Assembly: GCA_041391765.1 (NCBI GenBank)
Contig: JAWKNJ010000017.1
Location: 62,001-126,000, forward strand
Source: SHAN690 sp041391765
GTDB lineage: Bacteria > Bacteroidota > Bacteroidia > Flavobacteriales_G > Salibacteraceae
Length of the DNA stretch: 64,000 nucleotides
Reading direction: 5' to 3'
The translations under genes and the position numbers were made by a program. The notes beneath the pieces were generated by a model. It had not been told where the DNA came from. It searched no databases and saw only the letters and a program-made list of their open reading frames with translations. Shown in pieces: positions 34,229 to 44,641 of this stretch; within the stretch, counting starts at the first letter, position 1, and every line of letters begins with the position of its first letter.

Positions 34229-37200
34229 CTAGTTGTTATTCTTCTCTATAAATATTCTCGTTTTGAGGCCATCCTCAACTTCCACTTCCAACGCCTTATC
34301 CTCGGTGATTGCCGGCTTCAGAATAAGTTGCGAGGCCAGCGTCTCAGCGCAAATATAATTTTTATTGATATTGACCGCCAGCTCGATTTCCGGCTGGTTT
34401 TCAACGTATAAATCGATCTTGTCAGTAACTTCCAAACCACTGTCTTTTCTCAGGTTTTGGATGCGGTTCACCAACTCTCTGGCAATGCCTTCAGAGCGCA
34501 ACTCATCAGTAATGGTGATGTCCAACGCCACGGTGACATTTCCCTCACTCGCAACGATCCAGCCCGGAATGTCCTTCGTGCTGACCTCAACGTCTTCGGC
34601 AATGAGTTCAAATGCCTCTCCCTCCAAGTCGAGCACGATCTTTCCATCTCGCTCGATGGTAGCGATGTCATCTTGAGTGAATTGGCCAACACGTGCCGAG
34701 AGTGCTTTCATGTTCTTGCCTACCTTGGGTCCGAGTGCCTTGAAGTTCGGCTTGATGCTTTTTACAAACACACCCTGATCCTGTACGTAGTCAAGCTCCT
34801 TAACGTTCACTTCGCTCAAGATCAACGACTCTACTTGCTTCAAGTGAGCTTCGAATTCTGCGTTGATCACCGGCACCATGATCTTCTGCAACGGCTGGCG
34901 AACGCGTATATTTTCCTTCTTGCGAAGTGACAAAACGAGCGATGAAGCTGTTTGCGCCAAAGCCATTCTTTGCTCCAATGCCGAATCTATTTCACGGTCA
35001 TCGCTTAATGGCCAACCGGCAATGTGCACAGATGATTCTGATTCCAAATTTGTGATTCCGTTCAAATCCGTGAACAGCTGTTCGGAATAGAAAGGAGCAA
35101 TCGGAGCGCTCAATTTCGCAACTGTTACCAAGCATCGATACAGCGTTTGGTAGGCAGCAATTTTGTCTTCGGAATAGTCACCCTTCCAGAAACGTCTGCG
35201 GCACAAGCGCACGTACCAATTGCTCAACTCATCCACCACAAAGTCTTGAATCGCACGACCGGCACGAGTTGGTTCGTAGCTTTCGTAGGCTTCTTCCACT
35301 TCTTTGAATAGTGAATTCAGTCGTGAAATCACCCAGCGATCGATCTCAGGTCGGTTCGCCAATGGAATCTCGGCTTCGCTGTGTGTGAATTTGTCCACGT
35401 TCGCATAGAGCGAAAAGAATGAGTAGCTGTTGTGCAGCGCGCGGAAATACTTTCGCTGAACCTCTACAATGCCTTCGGTGTCAAACTTCAGGTTGTCCCA
35501 AGGCGGGGAATTGGTGATCATGTACCAACGGGCAGCATCCGCACCATACGTCTTCATGGTTTCAAATGGATCAACTGCATTGCCCAATCGCTTGGACATC
35601 TTCTGACCGTTCTTGTCCAGCACCAAACCGTTGCTCACCACATTCTTGAAGGCCACCGATCCTTTGATCATGGTGGAAATAGCGTGCAGCGTATAAAACC
35701 ATCCGCGCGTTTGATCCACGCCCTCTGCAATGAAATCGGCCGGGTAAACCGTACCGTTGTCCACCGCTTCTTTGTTTTCAAAGGGATAGTGCCATTGCGC
35801 AAAAGGCATCGCACCACTATCAAACCAAACATCGATCAAATCCAGTTCACGAGCGAGTACCTGACCATTTCTGAAGAAAATCACAAAGTCCACAAACGGA
35901 CGGTGCAGGTCGATTTGATCTTTTGGCAAGGCTGCGAACATTTTCACTTTGCGAGAACGGATGAGATCATTCCAAACGTTATTTACGTTTTCTCCTCGCA
36001 GACGCATTTCGCCCAAGTACTTGCGAAGCGATTGACCGTCAAAGCGATTGCCTTTCTCGTCCAGGCATTCTTCGGAAATGAAGTAGGCATTCTTTTCGGT
36101 GAACTCATCCATGGCTCCAACGCACTCTTCCATGAGCGGACCATATGGGCCCGTCCTCCAAATTGGAAGCGGTGTTCCCCAATAGCGTGAGCGGCTCAAG
36201 TTCCAATCGTTCAAATTCTCCAACCAATTACCAAAACGACCGGTTCCGGTGCTTTCCGGCTTCCAGTTGATCGTATTGTTCAACGCGATCATCTTGTCCT
36301 TGACCGCGATTGATTTGATGAACCACGAATCCAGCGGATAATACAATACAGGCTTGTCGGTTCTCCAGCAGTGTGGATAGTTGTGCTGATACTTTTCTAC
36401 CTTGAATGCCTTGCCAGTTTTCTTGAGGTATACCGCGATTTCAACATCTACAGATTCATGAGGCTGTTTACCCTCTTTATAGTATTCGATTTTTACATAT
36501 TTCCCCGCAATGTCTGGAAACTCAATCTCATCATTCACTCCTTTTGGAGGGCGAGTCAAGGTTGAAAGAAATCGTCCCTGCAAGTCAACAAGAGGAACAG
36601 GGTCGCCATTTTCGTTTTCCACCAACATTGGAGGAACCCCGGCCGCCTGCGCAGCGCGCATGTCGTCCGCACCGAAGGTTGGAGCGGTGTGCACGATTCC
36701 CGTACCGTCTTCAGTTGTGACGAAGTCTCCAGCGATGACTTGGAATGCCTTATCCGCATCTTCCATCGGAGTAGCGTATGGAAGCAGTTGTTCGTAGCGA
36801 AGACCGACCAAGTCGGATCCGATAATATCTTTTCTTAAAAGGATCCATGGACCATGACCGTAACTGCCCTTCTTTATTCCTTGTTCATACCACGCATCTC
36901 GATGAGTGACAAACCCTGAAGAATCGAACTCCGCATAACTCTCGTGTGTTGAGAAGTAGAAATTTTGAAGTTCATCGACACCATCCATTGCGAAGAATTT
37001 CTTGAACAAATCGGTGGCAAGAATTACAATGATTTTTTCACTAGATACTCCCCTTTCAGCGTACGGATTTGTGGTTTCGACAACAGAATATTGAATGTTG
37101 CTTCCCACGGTTAACGCGGTATTTGAAGGAAGAGTCCAAGGGGTTGTGGTCCAAGCTAGGAAGTAAACATTCTCACCCAATCGCACATCAGCATTACCTA

Positions 37201-37936
37201 TTATCTGCGATGGGATTGAGTCTTTTTCGCGGAGCATTTTAAGTTCACTAAGGATCGGATTGAACACGCGCATTGAATGTTCATCATTGTTAAGCTTGAA
37301 CATCGCAACACAGCTCGTATCCTTCACATCCTTATACGTTCCCGGAAGGTTCAATTCGTGTGAACTCAAGCCCGTTCCTGCGGCAGGTGAGTAGGGCTGA
37401 ATCGTATAGCCTTTGTAAAGCATTTGCTTTTCGTATAGCTGGCTCAGCAGCCACCAAACGCTTTCGATGTATTCGTTTTCGTAGGTCACGTAGGGGTGAT
37501 CCATGTCGACCCAGTAACCCATCTTTTCCGTAACGTCTCTCCACTGATCCGTGTAGCGCATGACGGCCTCGCGGCACGCCTTGTTGTAATCAGCGATCGA
37601 GATTTTGGTGCCGATATCTTCTTTGGTGATGCCAAGTTCTTTTTCCACGCCCAGCTCCACAGGAAGCCCGTGTGTGTCCCAACCGGCCTTTCTGTGTACC
37701 TGAAATCCTTGCTGGGTTTTGTAGCGGCAAAAAAGGTCCTTGATGGTACGCGCCATTACGTGGTGAATACCAGGCATGCCGTTGGCCGAGGGCGGACCTT
37801 CATAAAACACATAGCTCGGCTTTCCCTCGCGGCTGCTAATGCTGGCCTCAAACGTTTTCTCGTTCTTCCACTTTTCCAGCACCCGCTCCGCGATGTTCGG
37901 CAGGTTTAGTCCATCGTATTCCTTAAAACCACTCAT
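34229..37936 (-). CDS. ileS: Isoleucyl-tRNA synthetase
   Basis: 1235 residues, on the long side for the family. The class I HIGH-type motif is GPPSANGMPGIHH (48-60), the editing domain includes WTTTPWTLPSNTAL, and the KMSKR loop is GQKMSKRLGN near residue 779. A tRNA-binding region and a C-terminal domain of about 250 residues follow (ELVNRIQNLRKDSGL). It charges tRNA-Ile with isoleucine and edits valine. The long form with this C-terminus resembles the eukaryote-like IleS2 group, which I offer as a tentative placement. First gene of ileS, dksA-like and lspA. Confidence 0.94.
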   Translation of the reverse strand: MSGFKEYDGLNLPNIAERVLEKWKNEKTFEASISSREGKPSYVFYEGPPSANGMPGIHHVMARTIKDLFCRYKTQQGFQVHRKAGWDTHGLPVELGVEKELGITKEDIGTKISIADYNKACREAVMRYTDQWRDVTEKMGYWVDMDHPYVTYENEYIESVWWLLSQLYEKQMLYKGYTIQPYSPAAGTGLSSHELNLPGTYKDVKDTSCVAMFKLNNDEHSMRVFNPILSELKMLREKDSIPSQIIGNADVRLGENVYFLAWTTTPWTLPSNTALTVGSNIQYSVVETTNPYAERGVSSEKIIVILATDLFKKFFAMDGVDELQNFYFSTHESYAEFDSSGFVTHRDAWYEQGIKKGSYGHGPWILLRKDIIGSDLVGLRYEQLLPYATPMEDADKAFQVIAGDFVTTEDGTGIVHTAPTFGADDMRAAQAAGVPPMLVENENGDPVPLVDLQGRFLSTLTRPPKGVNDEIEFPDIAGKYVKIEYYKEGKQPHESVDVEIAVYLKKTGKAFKVEKYQHNYPHCWRTDKPVLYYPLDSWFIKSIAVKDKMIALNNTINWKPESTGTGRFGNWLENLNDWNLSRSRYWGTPLPIWRTGPYGPLMEECVGAMDEFTEKNAYFISEECLDEKGNRFDGQSLRKYLGEMRLRGENVNNVWNDLIRSRKVKMFAALPKDQIDLHRPFVDFVIFFRNGQVLARELDLIDVWFDSGAMPFAQWHYPFENKEAVDNGTVYPADFIAEGVDQTRGWFYTLHAISTMIKGSVAFKNVVSNGLVLDKNGQKMSKRLGNAVDPFETMKTYGADAARWYMITNSPPWDNLKFDTEGIVEVQRKYFRALHNSYSFFSLYANVDKFTHSEAEIPLANRPEIDRWVISRLNSLFKEVEEAYESYEPTRAGRAIQDFVVDELSNWYVRLCRRRFWKGDYSEDKIAAYQTLYRCLVTVAKLSAPIAPFYSEQLFTDLNGITNLESESSVHIAGWPLSDDREIDSALEQRMALAQTASSLVLSLRKKENIRVRQPLQKIMVPVINAEFEAHLKQVESLILSEVNVKELDYVQDQGVFVKSIKPNFKALGPKVGKNMKALSARVGQFTQDDIATIERDGKIVLDLEGEAFELIAEDVEVSTKDIPGWIVASEGNVTVALDITITDELRSEGIARELVNRIQNLRKDSGLEVTDKIDLYVENQPEIELAVNINKNYICAETLASQLILKPAITEDKALEVEVEDGLKTRIFIEKNNN

Positions 37937-37967
37937 ATCGGCTTGTGACCCTTGAATTTAAAGGCGG

Positions 37968-37997
37968 CAAAGGTAAATTCCTCGGCCGACTAAAAAA
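37968..37997 (-). promoter_or_regulatory. Promoter candidate for the ileS operon
   Basis: On the minus strand the -7 box TACCTTTG lies at 37975-37968, with a T-run (37997-37992) 16 bases upstream in place of a TTTG -33 element. The ileS ATG begins at 37936. Confidence 0.45.
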
Positions 37998-38019
37998 GAA
38001 GAAAAGGACAGGGGTTTTA

Positions 38020-39555
38020 CTAGTGATTGCTCACCGTGAATTTGAGTTCACGCATCACGTCAAGCGGATTGAAAGGCTCCCCTGTCAGTGCGTATATAGA
38101 GGATTCGTTCGTTGGCTGAAGGTGCACATCCATGGAAAGATGGGACACAAGGGAGTCTAAGTGAGGATGATCTGAAACCAGGATTACAGAGGTGTAAGCC
38201 GGTTGATCCAACGCGCGCATATCCCATGTTTTTCGGTCATAACCTGCGTCTACATAGATGATGTCCTTGTCTATGCTTGAGCATGCGTAGGCCTGAAGCC
38301 CATCGATTCGTTTTGTTGGATAAATAATCACTGCTTGACTCTGATTGGAGTTGACAGCTTGTCTGAGCATGTCACAATCATCCTTCACTTGCTGGTGGGT
38401 AATGTGAAGAAAGTTCTTGTTGTCCTTGCGTGCCGGATCCACATGAGCCGCAATTGTTTCGGATAAAGACACTTGGGTTCGGATCACAAAACAGGCGGAT
38501 AAGATAGCGAGAACGGGCAAGATCCAGGATTTTTTCAAACGCATTTGAGTGAGCAAAAAAGCGAGCATGACGGGCAGAGCGAGAAACATGCGCTCATGGC
38601 TAAGGAAGATGGAGTCGTAGCCATCATGCACCTTGAGAATGCCAAAGCTGGCAAATGTTACTACCAATCCTGCCAAACTAGTCATCACGAGTTTAAATTG
38701 GCGTTTTGCATAGAAGTATACGGGGAAGCTGATCATCAGAAGGAGGTAAAAAGTTCCCTGTCCGTGAAAAATTGGGGTCAACCAGCGGAAATGTCTGTCA
38801 AGGTTGGTCCATCCCTGCAACACTTGCTTCCAGGCATAATGAAAATTCCAGGCATGGTGCACAATAAACTCGGGATGCAAATACCCAAAGGAGGAAATAA
38901 GAAAGTGAGCTCCAAACCCAAAGAAGTATCCCAATCCGAGGTAGAGCGCCCAGCGCCAGTTGGGTGCTCCGTTTTCATTGAAAGCCGCAAACGCGGAGAG
39001 CATGGCGCCCAAAAGAGCGGCATTGTGATTGAACGACCAGCCTAAAATACACAGAAAGCCAACGGTAATTTTTGCCCATCGTTTCGGACTAAGGAGAAGC
39101 GGTATAGCTAAAGAAGTAACGGCTAATCCACTGACAAAGTCACGTGGCATATTGGCCATCATTAGGTATTCAACAGGAAGGACACAAAGGAGAAATGCCA
39201 CAAGGGCGAGCTTGTCTGAATTACTATTACCGAAGGAGATGAGAAAGATAAAGGGTAAAAGAAAAAGCAAGGATGAAGCGAAGGGTACTGCAACGTTGAT
39301 CGGAAAGAATATCATGGGCGCAGCAACCAACGCTTCGAGCATTGAGCCGTAGTTCTGCCCGAAAAACCGGGGCATATGAAAATGCAGTTGCCGGAATTCA
39401 GATGTTCCATACCACATTAAACACTGGTCGATGTCGGTATAGACAAAATTAAAACGAACGAGGACGGTGAGGAGCTGAAACAGAGCCAGCGAGAGCAACG
39501 CTATGGTTGAAACCTGTTGAATACGCTGAGAACTGATTTTGTCCCGAATTGACAT
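38020..39555 (-). CDS. Multi-pass membrane protein, GT-C glycosyltransferase-like
   Basis: 511 residues with about ten hydrophobic segments and a soluble C-terminal region of about 120 residues. The first periplasmic loop holds VYTDIDQCLMWYGTSEF; an acidic residue at this place is the GT-C catalytic feature, so transfer of a sugar from a polyprenyl-phosphate donor is plausible but unproven. No known substrate signature. It is divergent in layout from nothing and is followed by a kinase gene 47 bases downstream of its start side. Confidence 0.6.
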   Translation of the reverse strand: MSIRDKISSQRIQQVSTIALLSLALFQLLTVLVRFNFVYTDIDQCLMWYGTSEFRQLHFHMPRFFGQNYGSMLEALVAAPMIFFPINVAVPFASSLLFLLPFIFLISFGNSNSDKLALVAFLLCVLPVEYLMMANMPRDFVSGLAVTSLAIPLLLSPKRWAKITVGFLCILGWSFNHNAALLGAMLSAFAAFNENGAPNWRWALYLGLGYFFGFGAHFLISSFGYLHPEFIVHHAWNFHYAWKQVLQGWTNLDRHFRWLTPIFHGQGTFYLLLMISFPVYFYAKRQFKLVMTSLAGLVVTFASFGILKVHDGYDSIFLSHERMFLALPVMLAFLLTQMRLKKSWILPVLAILSACFVIRTQVSLSETIAAHVDPARKDNKNFLHITHQQVKDDCDMLRQAVNSNQSQAVIIYPTKRIDGLQAYACSSIDKDIIYVDAGYDRKTWDMRALDQPAYTSVILVSDHPHLDSLVSHLSMDVHLQPTNESSIYALTGEPFNPLDVMRELKFTVSNH

Positions 39556-39602
39556 TTCTGCGAATGTACCGCCACAGTCAATTCAAAGCGAAAGATGAGA
39601 AA

Positions 39603-41573
39603 TTACAGGTTGATGGTGAAGGTGATCGTGGTGCCCTGCCCTAGTGTGCTTTCAATGTGTAGTGACCCGTTGTGTACTTTGACGAAGTCGTTGACGATCC
39701 GAAAACCAAGTCCTGTTCCCTTTTCCCCCGAGGTTCCTTTGGTAGAAATTCCGGTGCCTTGTTTTAGCCTCTCTGCCATTTCTGGAGTCATTCCCACACC
39801 CTGGTCAACAATGGAGCAAATCAACTTGCCCGGGCTTTTTTTACTAATGATCTGGATGGAAGAATTCTCTCTGGAGAACTTAACGGCATTGGAAAGCAAG
39901 TTTCTGACGATGGTTTCCAAGATGACCGGGTCTCCGTTAATGATGATGTCTTCGTTCTGCTGAACTTCGATATGGATAGACTTCTTTTTAGCCTGAATGC
40001 CTGCCACGCTTTTCATTTTGTTGACCAACACATTCCAATCAATTTCGTGTCGCTCCAGTTCGATGGCTGAGTTTTGATGATGCGCCCATTTCTGCAAAGC
40101 GTCAAACATTGCCAAAACAACCGTTGTGTTTTCCTGTAGCTGTTGCATGAATCTAACAAGTTCTTCTTTGGTAATTCCATCGTCTCCTGAGAGCTCGAGC
40201 AAACTAATAATGCCGGAAAGCGGTGTTCGAAGGTCATGACTCATCACATCCTGCATTTTGCGGTTAAGCTCTAGCGCTCTCTCCAACTCGTTTTTGCTTT
40301 GCTCCAGGGAATTCAATGCGACCTTCTTCGCCTTGGTCACGCGAAAATTAGTAACCAAAAGCCCAGAGATAAGGGCGAACATGAAGAACAACAGCAACAA
40401 AGCCCAGAGAAGGATGACCATGTCGCGGGTCTTTTCCTCATTTTCAATTCCCAGTTCGAAGTTCGCTTGTAGGGTTTTACTGAGTTCGCGCTCATAATAA
40501 ATTCTAGCTACCTTTAAGTTGATGCCTTTGGCTTCCCTTCTCTTCAGCTCTTGGTTTAATCTCAGTAGATATTCAAAAGCGAGTTGAGGTTCACCAAGCT
40601 CTTGGTAGGCCCTGTATAACGTTTCCAGAGATTGTTCAATTTCAGTAGGCTCGTCCGATGTCTCGAGCACCAGCTCTGCATAATGGATAGCGCTATCGAG
40701 TCTAGATTCTTTGAAATGAATCTGCGAAAGGTTAAGAAAGTAGATCGACTCTGTATAGGGCAAGTCGTTGGTGACGGAATATTCTATAGCACGCTTTGTC
40801 AGTTCGCGTGCTTTGGTCAAACTGTCCATGAGCACGTACACTTCCGCAATGGATAAGTAATAGTCAGGGACATCGATAGGTCTAACCGCCAAGGCGTAGC
40901 CTAATCCCTCATGAAACAAGCTCATAGCCGAGTCTAACTTGCCGAGATCCAGGCACAACGAAGCTAGATTGTAGTAAATAACAGGGTATCGAAACGTGTC
41001 TTTGGCACTGACGTAATTTTCTAAACCTTGCCGCAGTAGTGCTCTCAACATCGTGAAAGAACCCGCCTCACCAAATACGCTTGAAATAAAGATGAGATGG
41101 CAGGTACTTTTCCCACCTTTAGCGATGGCCAGATCTTTGGCTTCATATTAATATAAACTTTGCTTCAAGTCGCTCATGTTGGTGTAGGCCAAGCCAATAT
41201 TTGCCAGAATTGGAATCGTGGCGACTGTGTCAAGCTGTTCCTGAGCAACTCCTAAGGCCATTTTGGTAACTTCAAGGGATTTTTTGAGAATTTCCGCACG
41301 CAGTTTCTTTAACAGATCTTGAGGTTCACCAACGCGCCATACCATCTGATTGACGAGCTTGCGGTTCCAGCCGATCTCCAGGCGTTGCGCGCTGGTTCAG
41401 AGAATGACCAACCAGTATAGATTGGAAAATTAGTTTCGAATTTTAGCCTTCTCTGGAAGCGGCACTATGAGGAAGCGCCTTATTTAGCCGTCCAAACCAG
41501 CTGACATCGGCATAGCATGATGGGGCCGATACACCGTGAATTGGAGTAGCACCAAAAAAAGAGAGCGATGCAT
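39603..41573 (-). CDS. TPR sensor histidine kinase, N-terminus frameshifted
   Basis: The intact 482-residue frame (39603-41051) has TPR-like helices (30-170), one membrane segment (211-233), a coiled linker, the phosphorylation site MSHDLRTPLSG (H272), an N box NLLSNAVKF (384-392), DQGVG (416-420) and GTGLGF (445-450). Further TPR sequence continues upstream in other frames (LEVTKMALGVAQEQLD at 41148-41345), back to a signal-peptide-like MHRSLFLVLLQF at 41573. The full protein would be about 650 residues, a common Bacteroidota design in which periplasmic TPRs sense a signal. No response regulator gene is adjacent. At least two frameshifts. Confidence 0.85.
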
Positions 41574-41659
41574 CGATATAGGCCTTTCAGAACCAATGGG
41601 GCAGACTGGTACAAATTACGCAAGGAAATAACGCGTTGATGACAGGGATTATATAAGTG

Positions 41660-42150
41660 TGATTAAAAAAGTGGATTTATCTCAGGCTCAATGGTCGCAA
41701 TGCATCAACTAATGCATAGACAGGTGCAGAAGCGAATTAATCTCGACTGTTGTCTGGCAATGCTAGCCCCCTGAAATACTCTGCATAAACCCGATTATGG
41801 TGGGGCGCATGAAATCGCCTCATGTTCACGAGAAACACCGTGACATCTACCAAGTTTTCCCATTTTACTTCCTGAGGCCTCCAGCACGCTCGCACATTGC
41901 TTGCAACGAGCGACACTGAGCCTGCAAAGTCGAACCTCCAAAAAATTTCACCATTGTGATCGAAAGTCGTCGGTAATACTACTGTCGTTAGCGTCCGAAC
42001 CCGCGGTTCGGGGTCCAACCCAGATAAGAACAATAGGTTGCCATTGAGTGGCAGGCAGAGGACATGGGGATAAAGCCCAACAGGCTTAGGTGCTTTTGAT
42101 GCGCTGCGACTCTGATTTTTGATCGATATGAAGTGAAGAGAATGGAGCAA
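41660..42150 (-). pseudogene. RidA-family deaminase (2-aminomuconate deaminase-like), degraded
   Basis: A 137-residue frame (41737-42150) carries APKPVGLYPHV, GNLLFLSGLDP, FDHNGEI, KWENLVDVTVFL and HNRVYAEYF, matching RidA-type enzymes close to 2-aminomuconate deaminases. The expected C-terminus CQTTVEINSL is present only after a frame change near 41745. Family members remove reactive enamine/imine intermediates or act in aromatic ring catabolism. Several internal departures (PRVRTLTTVVLPT) suggest further indels. It lies between two damaged kinase genes, so it may share their low sequence quality. Confidence 0.65.
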
Positions 42151-42159
42151 AGAAATGAA

Positions 42160-43974
42160 TCATGAAGTATTGGAGGTATACAATGAATTCGGATCCTTCA
42201 ACTCTTGGATCGAACTCGATTTTACCGTTTAGTTTCGCAGTGAGAAGCTTCACCAATGCTAGGCCGAGCCCACTGCTTTGAAGAGCCTCGATTTTCTTCG
42301 GAGCGGCCGCGATAAAATTGTTCGCGCAAAAGATGTTAAAAGTCGTAATTCTTCTTCAGGAGCAGTTCCTTGACTTTCAGGATATTCTGTCTGATCTCTT
42401 TGATAGAGGCTTACAACAGCTATTCACATAGAATATTTTTAATGGCATTTGAAAGGTGTTTGCAAATGATATGAGGTTTCAAATAGGCTATTAAATTTAA
42501 GGGCGGTATGCGGGGAGATCTGATGTAAGTTTGTGTTTTTTTCGGAATTGTTCGCGAGAATCCGGAGATATCTGATCTCACCGAATGATAATGAAGTCAC
42601 AATCTCCTCGGTTTCAGGCTTAGATTCGCGTTTCTTTCCAGTTTTCTTGTACTCTTCAGTCAAAATCGTGATGTAGCGCAGTGCACGCTGAGCCGACTGT
42701 GAATGATAATCCTCATTGAACACTTCTGGTTTCATCGCGCTTGTCTTCCATCTCCAGCAACTGAACCACGCGTTCAGCGGCCATGAATGTCATGCAACGA
42801 CGTCGTACCAACGAGCCTTCGTTTAGGAAGGTTCAAACGGCCGATTGTGTTCGTTGAGTATATTGTTGTTGCTCGGCCGCTTTGAGAAAGGCCTCTCGTT
42901 GCCTCATGATGAAACATGTTACATCCTAAAATCTGAGTGCAAATGAACTCGATAACAAGGGAAAGAACCAATGATTATATCGTGCTCTTTTGCTATTGAA
43001 TGAAACTATTTTCGCCGCTGAGTAGTCGTTTGAGCCTCTTTTTGCCGTGTGCAACTCCTGAACATCCGCTCGGCCTGTGCAATGCGATGCGCCTTTTTCA
43101 TCAATAGGCGGTTGTCGGAAATGATCTTTCGATTCTCTGAGGTAAAAAAGAGCGCCGTTTGGCCATGCCCAGACTGTCATAAATTGCACTCAGAGTTTTT
43201 GTTTGCGTCACGCATGTAATACACCGCATTTCCTCCGCAAAAGGCCATTCCCAGCGCTTCGCTTATAAAGAGGCGGCTTTCTGAAAATCACCCATACGAA
43301 TGGTGTGGCTTTCACCCGTCGTTTAGCGTATGCTTCGTGCTTTTCGTGTTGCCAAGTTGAAAGCTAAGTTCTAACGCCTGTTTCAGATAGGGTAATGACA
43401 TACCAACGTGTTTAGATTGTTAATGGCTGTGGATACGTTTATATCTGTATGGTCAGGAGGCGTGATTCTCCCCATATATCATTTCTGTGAGCTGCGATCT
43501 CGAAGGCCGTTCGAGCCCGCTTTGGCTTGCTCAAAAGCGGCCTTCCTGACTTAACGCGATTGTAATTAACTTCCTGATCCGAGGCAGCCAGCGCTCACTA
43601 TCGCCATTGGCGAGCAGAGCCGCCTCTTCGTATTAATGATACAGCAAGTCTTGGTAGGTGCGGTATGCTTCACCCGCTGTGTTGAGGCATCGAATATTCA
43701 AAGAATTGTTCTCTCCTTTTGCAAATTCAATTGCTGCCAATGCGTTTTTGATGGCTTCATCAATTACACCTTGATCAAGGTAGTGCGCAGATAGGGCGGT
43801 GTGGTATTTTGCCTGAACTTCTGAAGAGGCTTGTTCAACCTCATGGGATGATTGAAGCAACAGAACCAAAGCATCATCAGTTTCCAGATCCTGACTCGCG
43901 GAGATTAGGCTGTCCAAATTTTGTCCATAAATCAGAACCGGCACGCACAGAAGACATAATAACGACCACCTCAT
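42160..43974 (-). pseudogene. Second TPR sensor histidine kinase, shredded by indels
   Basis: The N-terminus is intact for 113 residues (43633-43974): signal peptide MRWSLLCLLCVPVLIYGQ and TPR-like helices. Downstream, pieces appear in different frames: a TPR helix SLPYLKQALELSFQLGN (about 43310-43410), a hydrophobic membrane-like segment near 42930-42970, a helix-rich frame at 42439-42735 (ALRYITILTEEYKKTG), an N-box-like HLSNAIK near 42450, and the ATPase end SSGLGLALVKLLTAKLNG (about 42210-42290). The span matches a full kinase of about 600 codons. I count at least six frame changes. The paralogue next door is better preserved. Confidence 0.6.
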
Positions 43975-43999
43975 CCAACCAAAGATGGATAAAAAACAC

Positions 44000-44641
44000 T
44001 CAAATCGTCATTTCGGTCACGGCATCGGGAAGTAGGGCAAACACCCTGTCGCCTTTCGCAGGATGCCTTCTCATCAAACCCGTGAGCATGCCATAGGCTG
44101 GAATACAGAAGTGAGCAGGCTGCAGGTGAAAACAAGGCAACAACATAGATTGACGGCCTTTCCCGAAAAGCCGAATCCCTGGATGTATGTGTCCGTGAAT
44201 GTTGATGATCCCGTCTGGAACGTCCTCCATGGGCTCGTGCGTGAAAAGGAAGTTGTGCAAAGACCAGCGATCGCAGGTTTCAAAGTCAAGCGAACGATAA
44301 ACTTCGGGCGCAAGAATGTCATGATTTCCCATGACCAGTTCAAATTCCACGTCCGCAAATCGACTGGTGATCATGGCCAATTCCTCACACTCGCTGTTTG
44401 ATGAACTGTGAAACAAATCTCCTAGGACAAGGAGCTTTTTTGGTCGAACGTCATTTAACAACGAAATAAGGTTGCTTTGGTCGGCATCGCGAGCCCTGGC
44501 TGGTATTGGAAGACCGGACTTCCGAAAATGCATGGTTTTCCCCAAGTGAAGGTCGGCAATGACTAAAATATCGCCAATGCGCATGTAACGATCTCCCAAT
44601 GACAAAGTTTGTCCGCCAATCTCAACTCCCAATTCAATCAT
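44000..44641 (-). CDS. pdeM: Ligase-associated DNA damage response endonuclease PdeM
   Basis: 213 residues. Metallophosphoesterase ligands: ADLHLG (D30, H32), LGDLFH (D75), GNHD (105-108) and NIHGHIHPG (H149, H151). The family is found with an Lhr-like helicase, an ATP-dependent DNA ligase and an exonuclease in a predicted DNA repair set. Its start overlaps the helicase stop by eight bases, as expected for this pair. The ligase and exonuclease partners are not in this window. Confidence 0.9.
   Translation of the reverse strand: MIELGVEIGGQTLSLGDRYMRIGDILVIADLHLGKTMHFRKSGLPIPARARDADQSNLISLLNDVRPKKLLVLGDLFHSSSNSECEELAMITSRFADVEFELVMGNHDILAPEVYRSLDFETCDRWSLHNFLFTHEPMEDVPDGIINIHGHIHPGIRLFGKGRQSMLLPCFHLQPAHFCIPAYGMLTGLMRRHPAKGDRVFALLPDAVTEMTI

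Noticed and set aside
35432..36190. 252-residue open frame on the plus strand
   Set aside because: Antisense to ileS; no start context or domain, and its composition mirrors the ileS codons.
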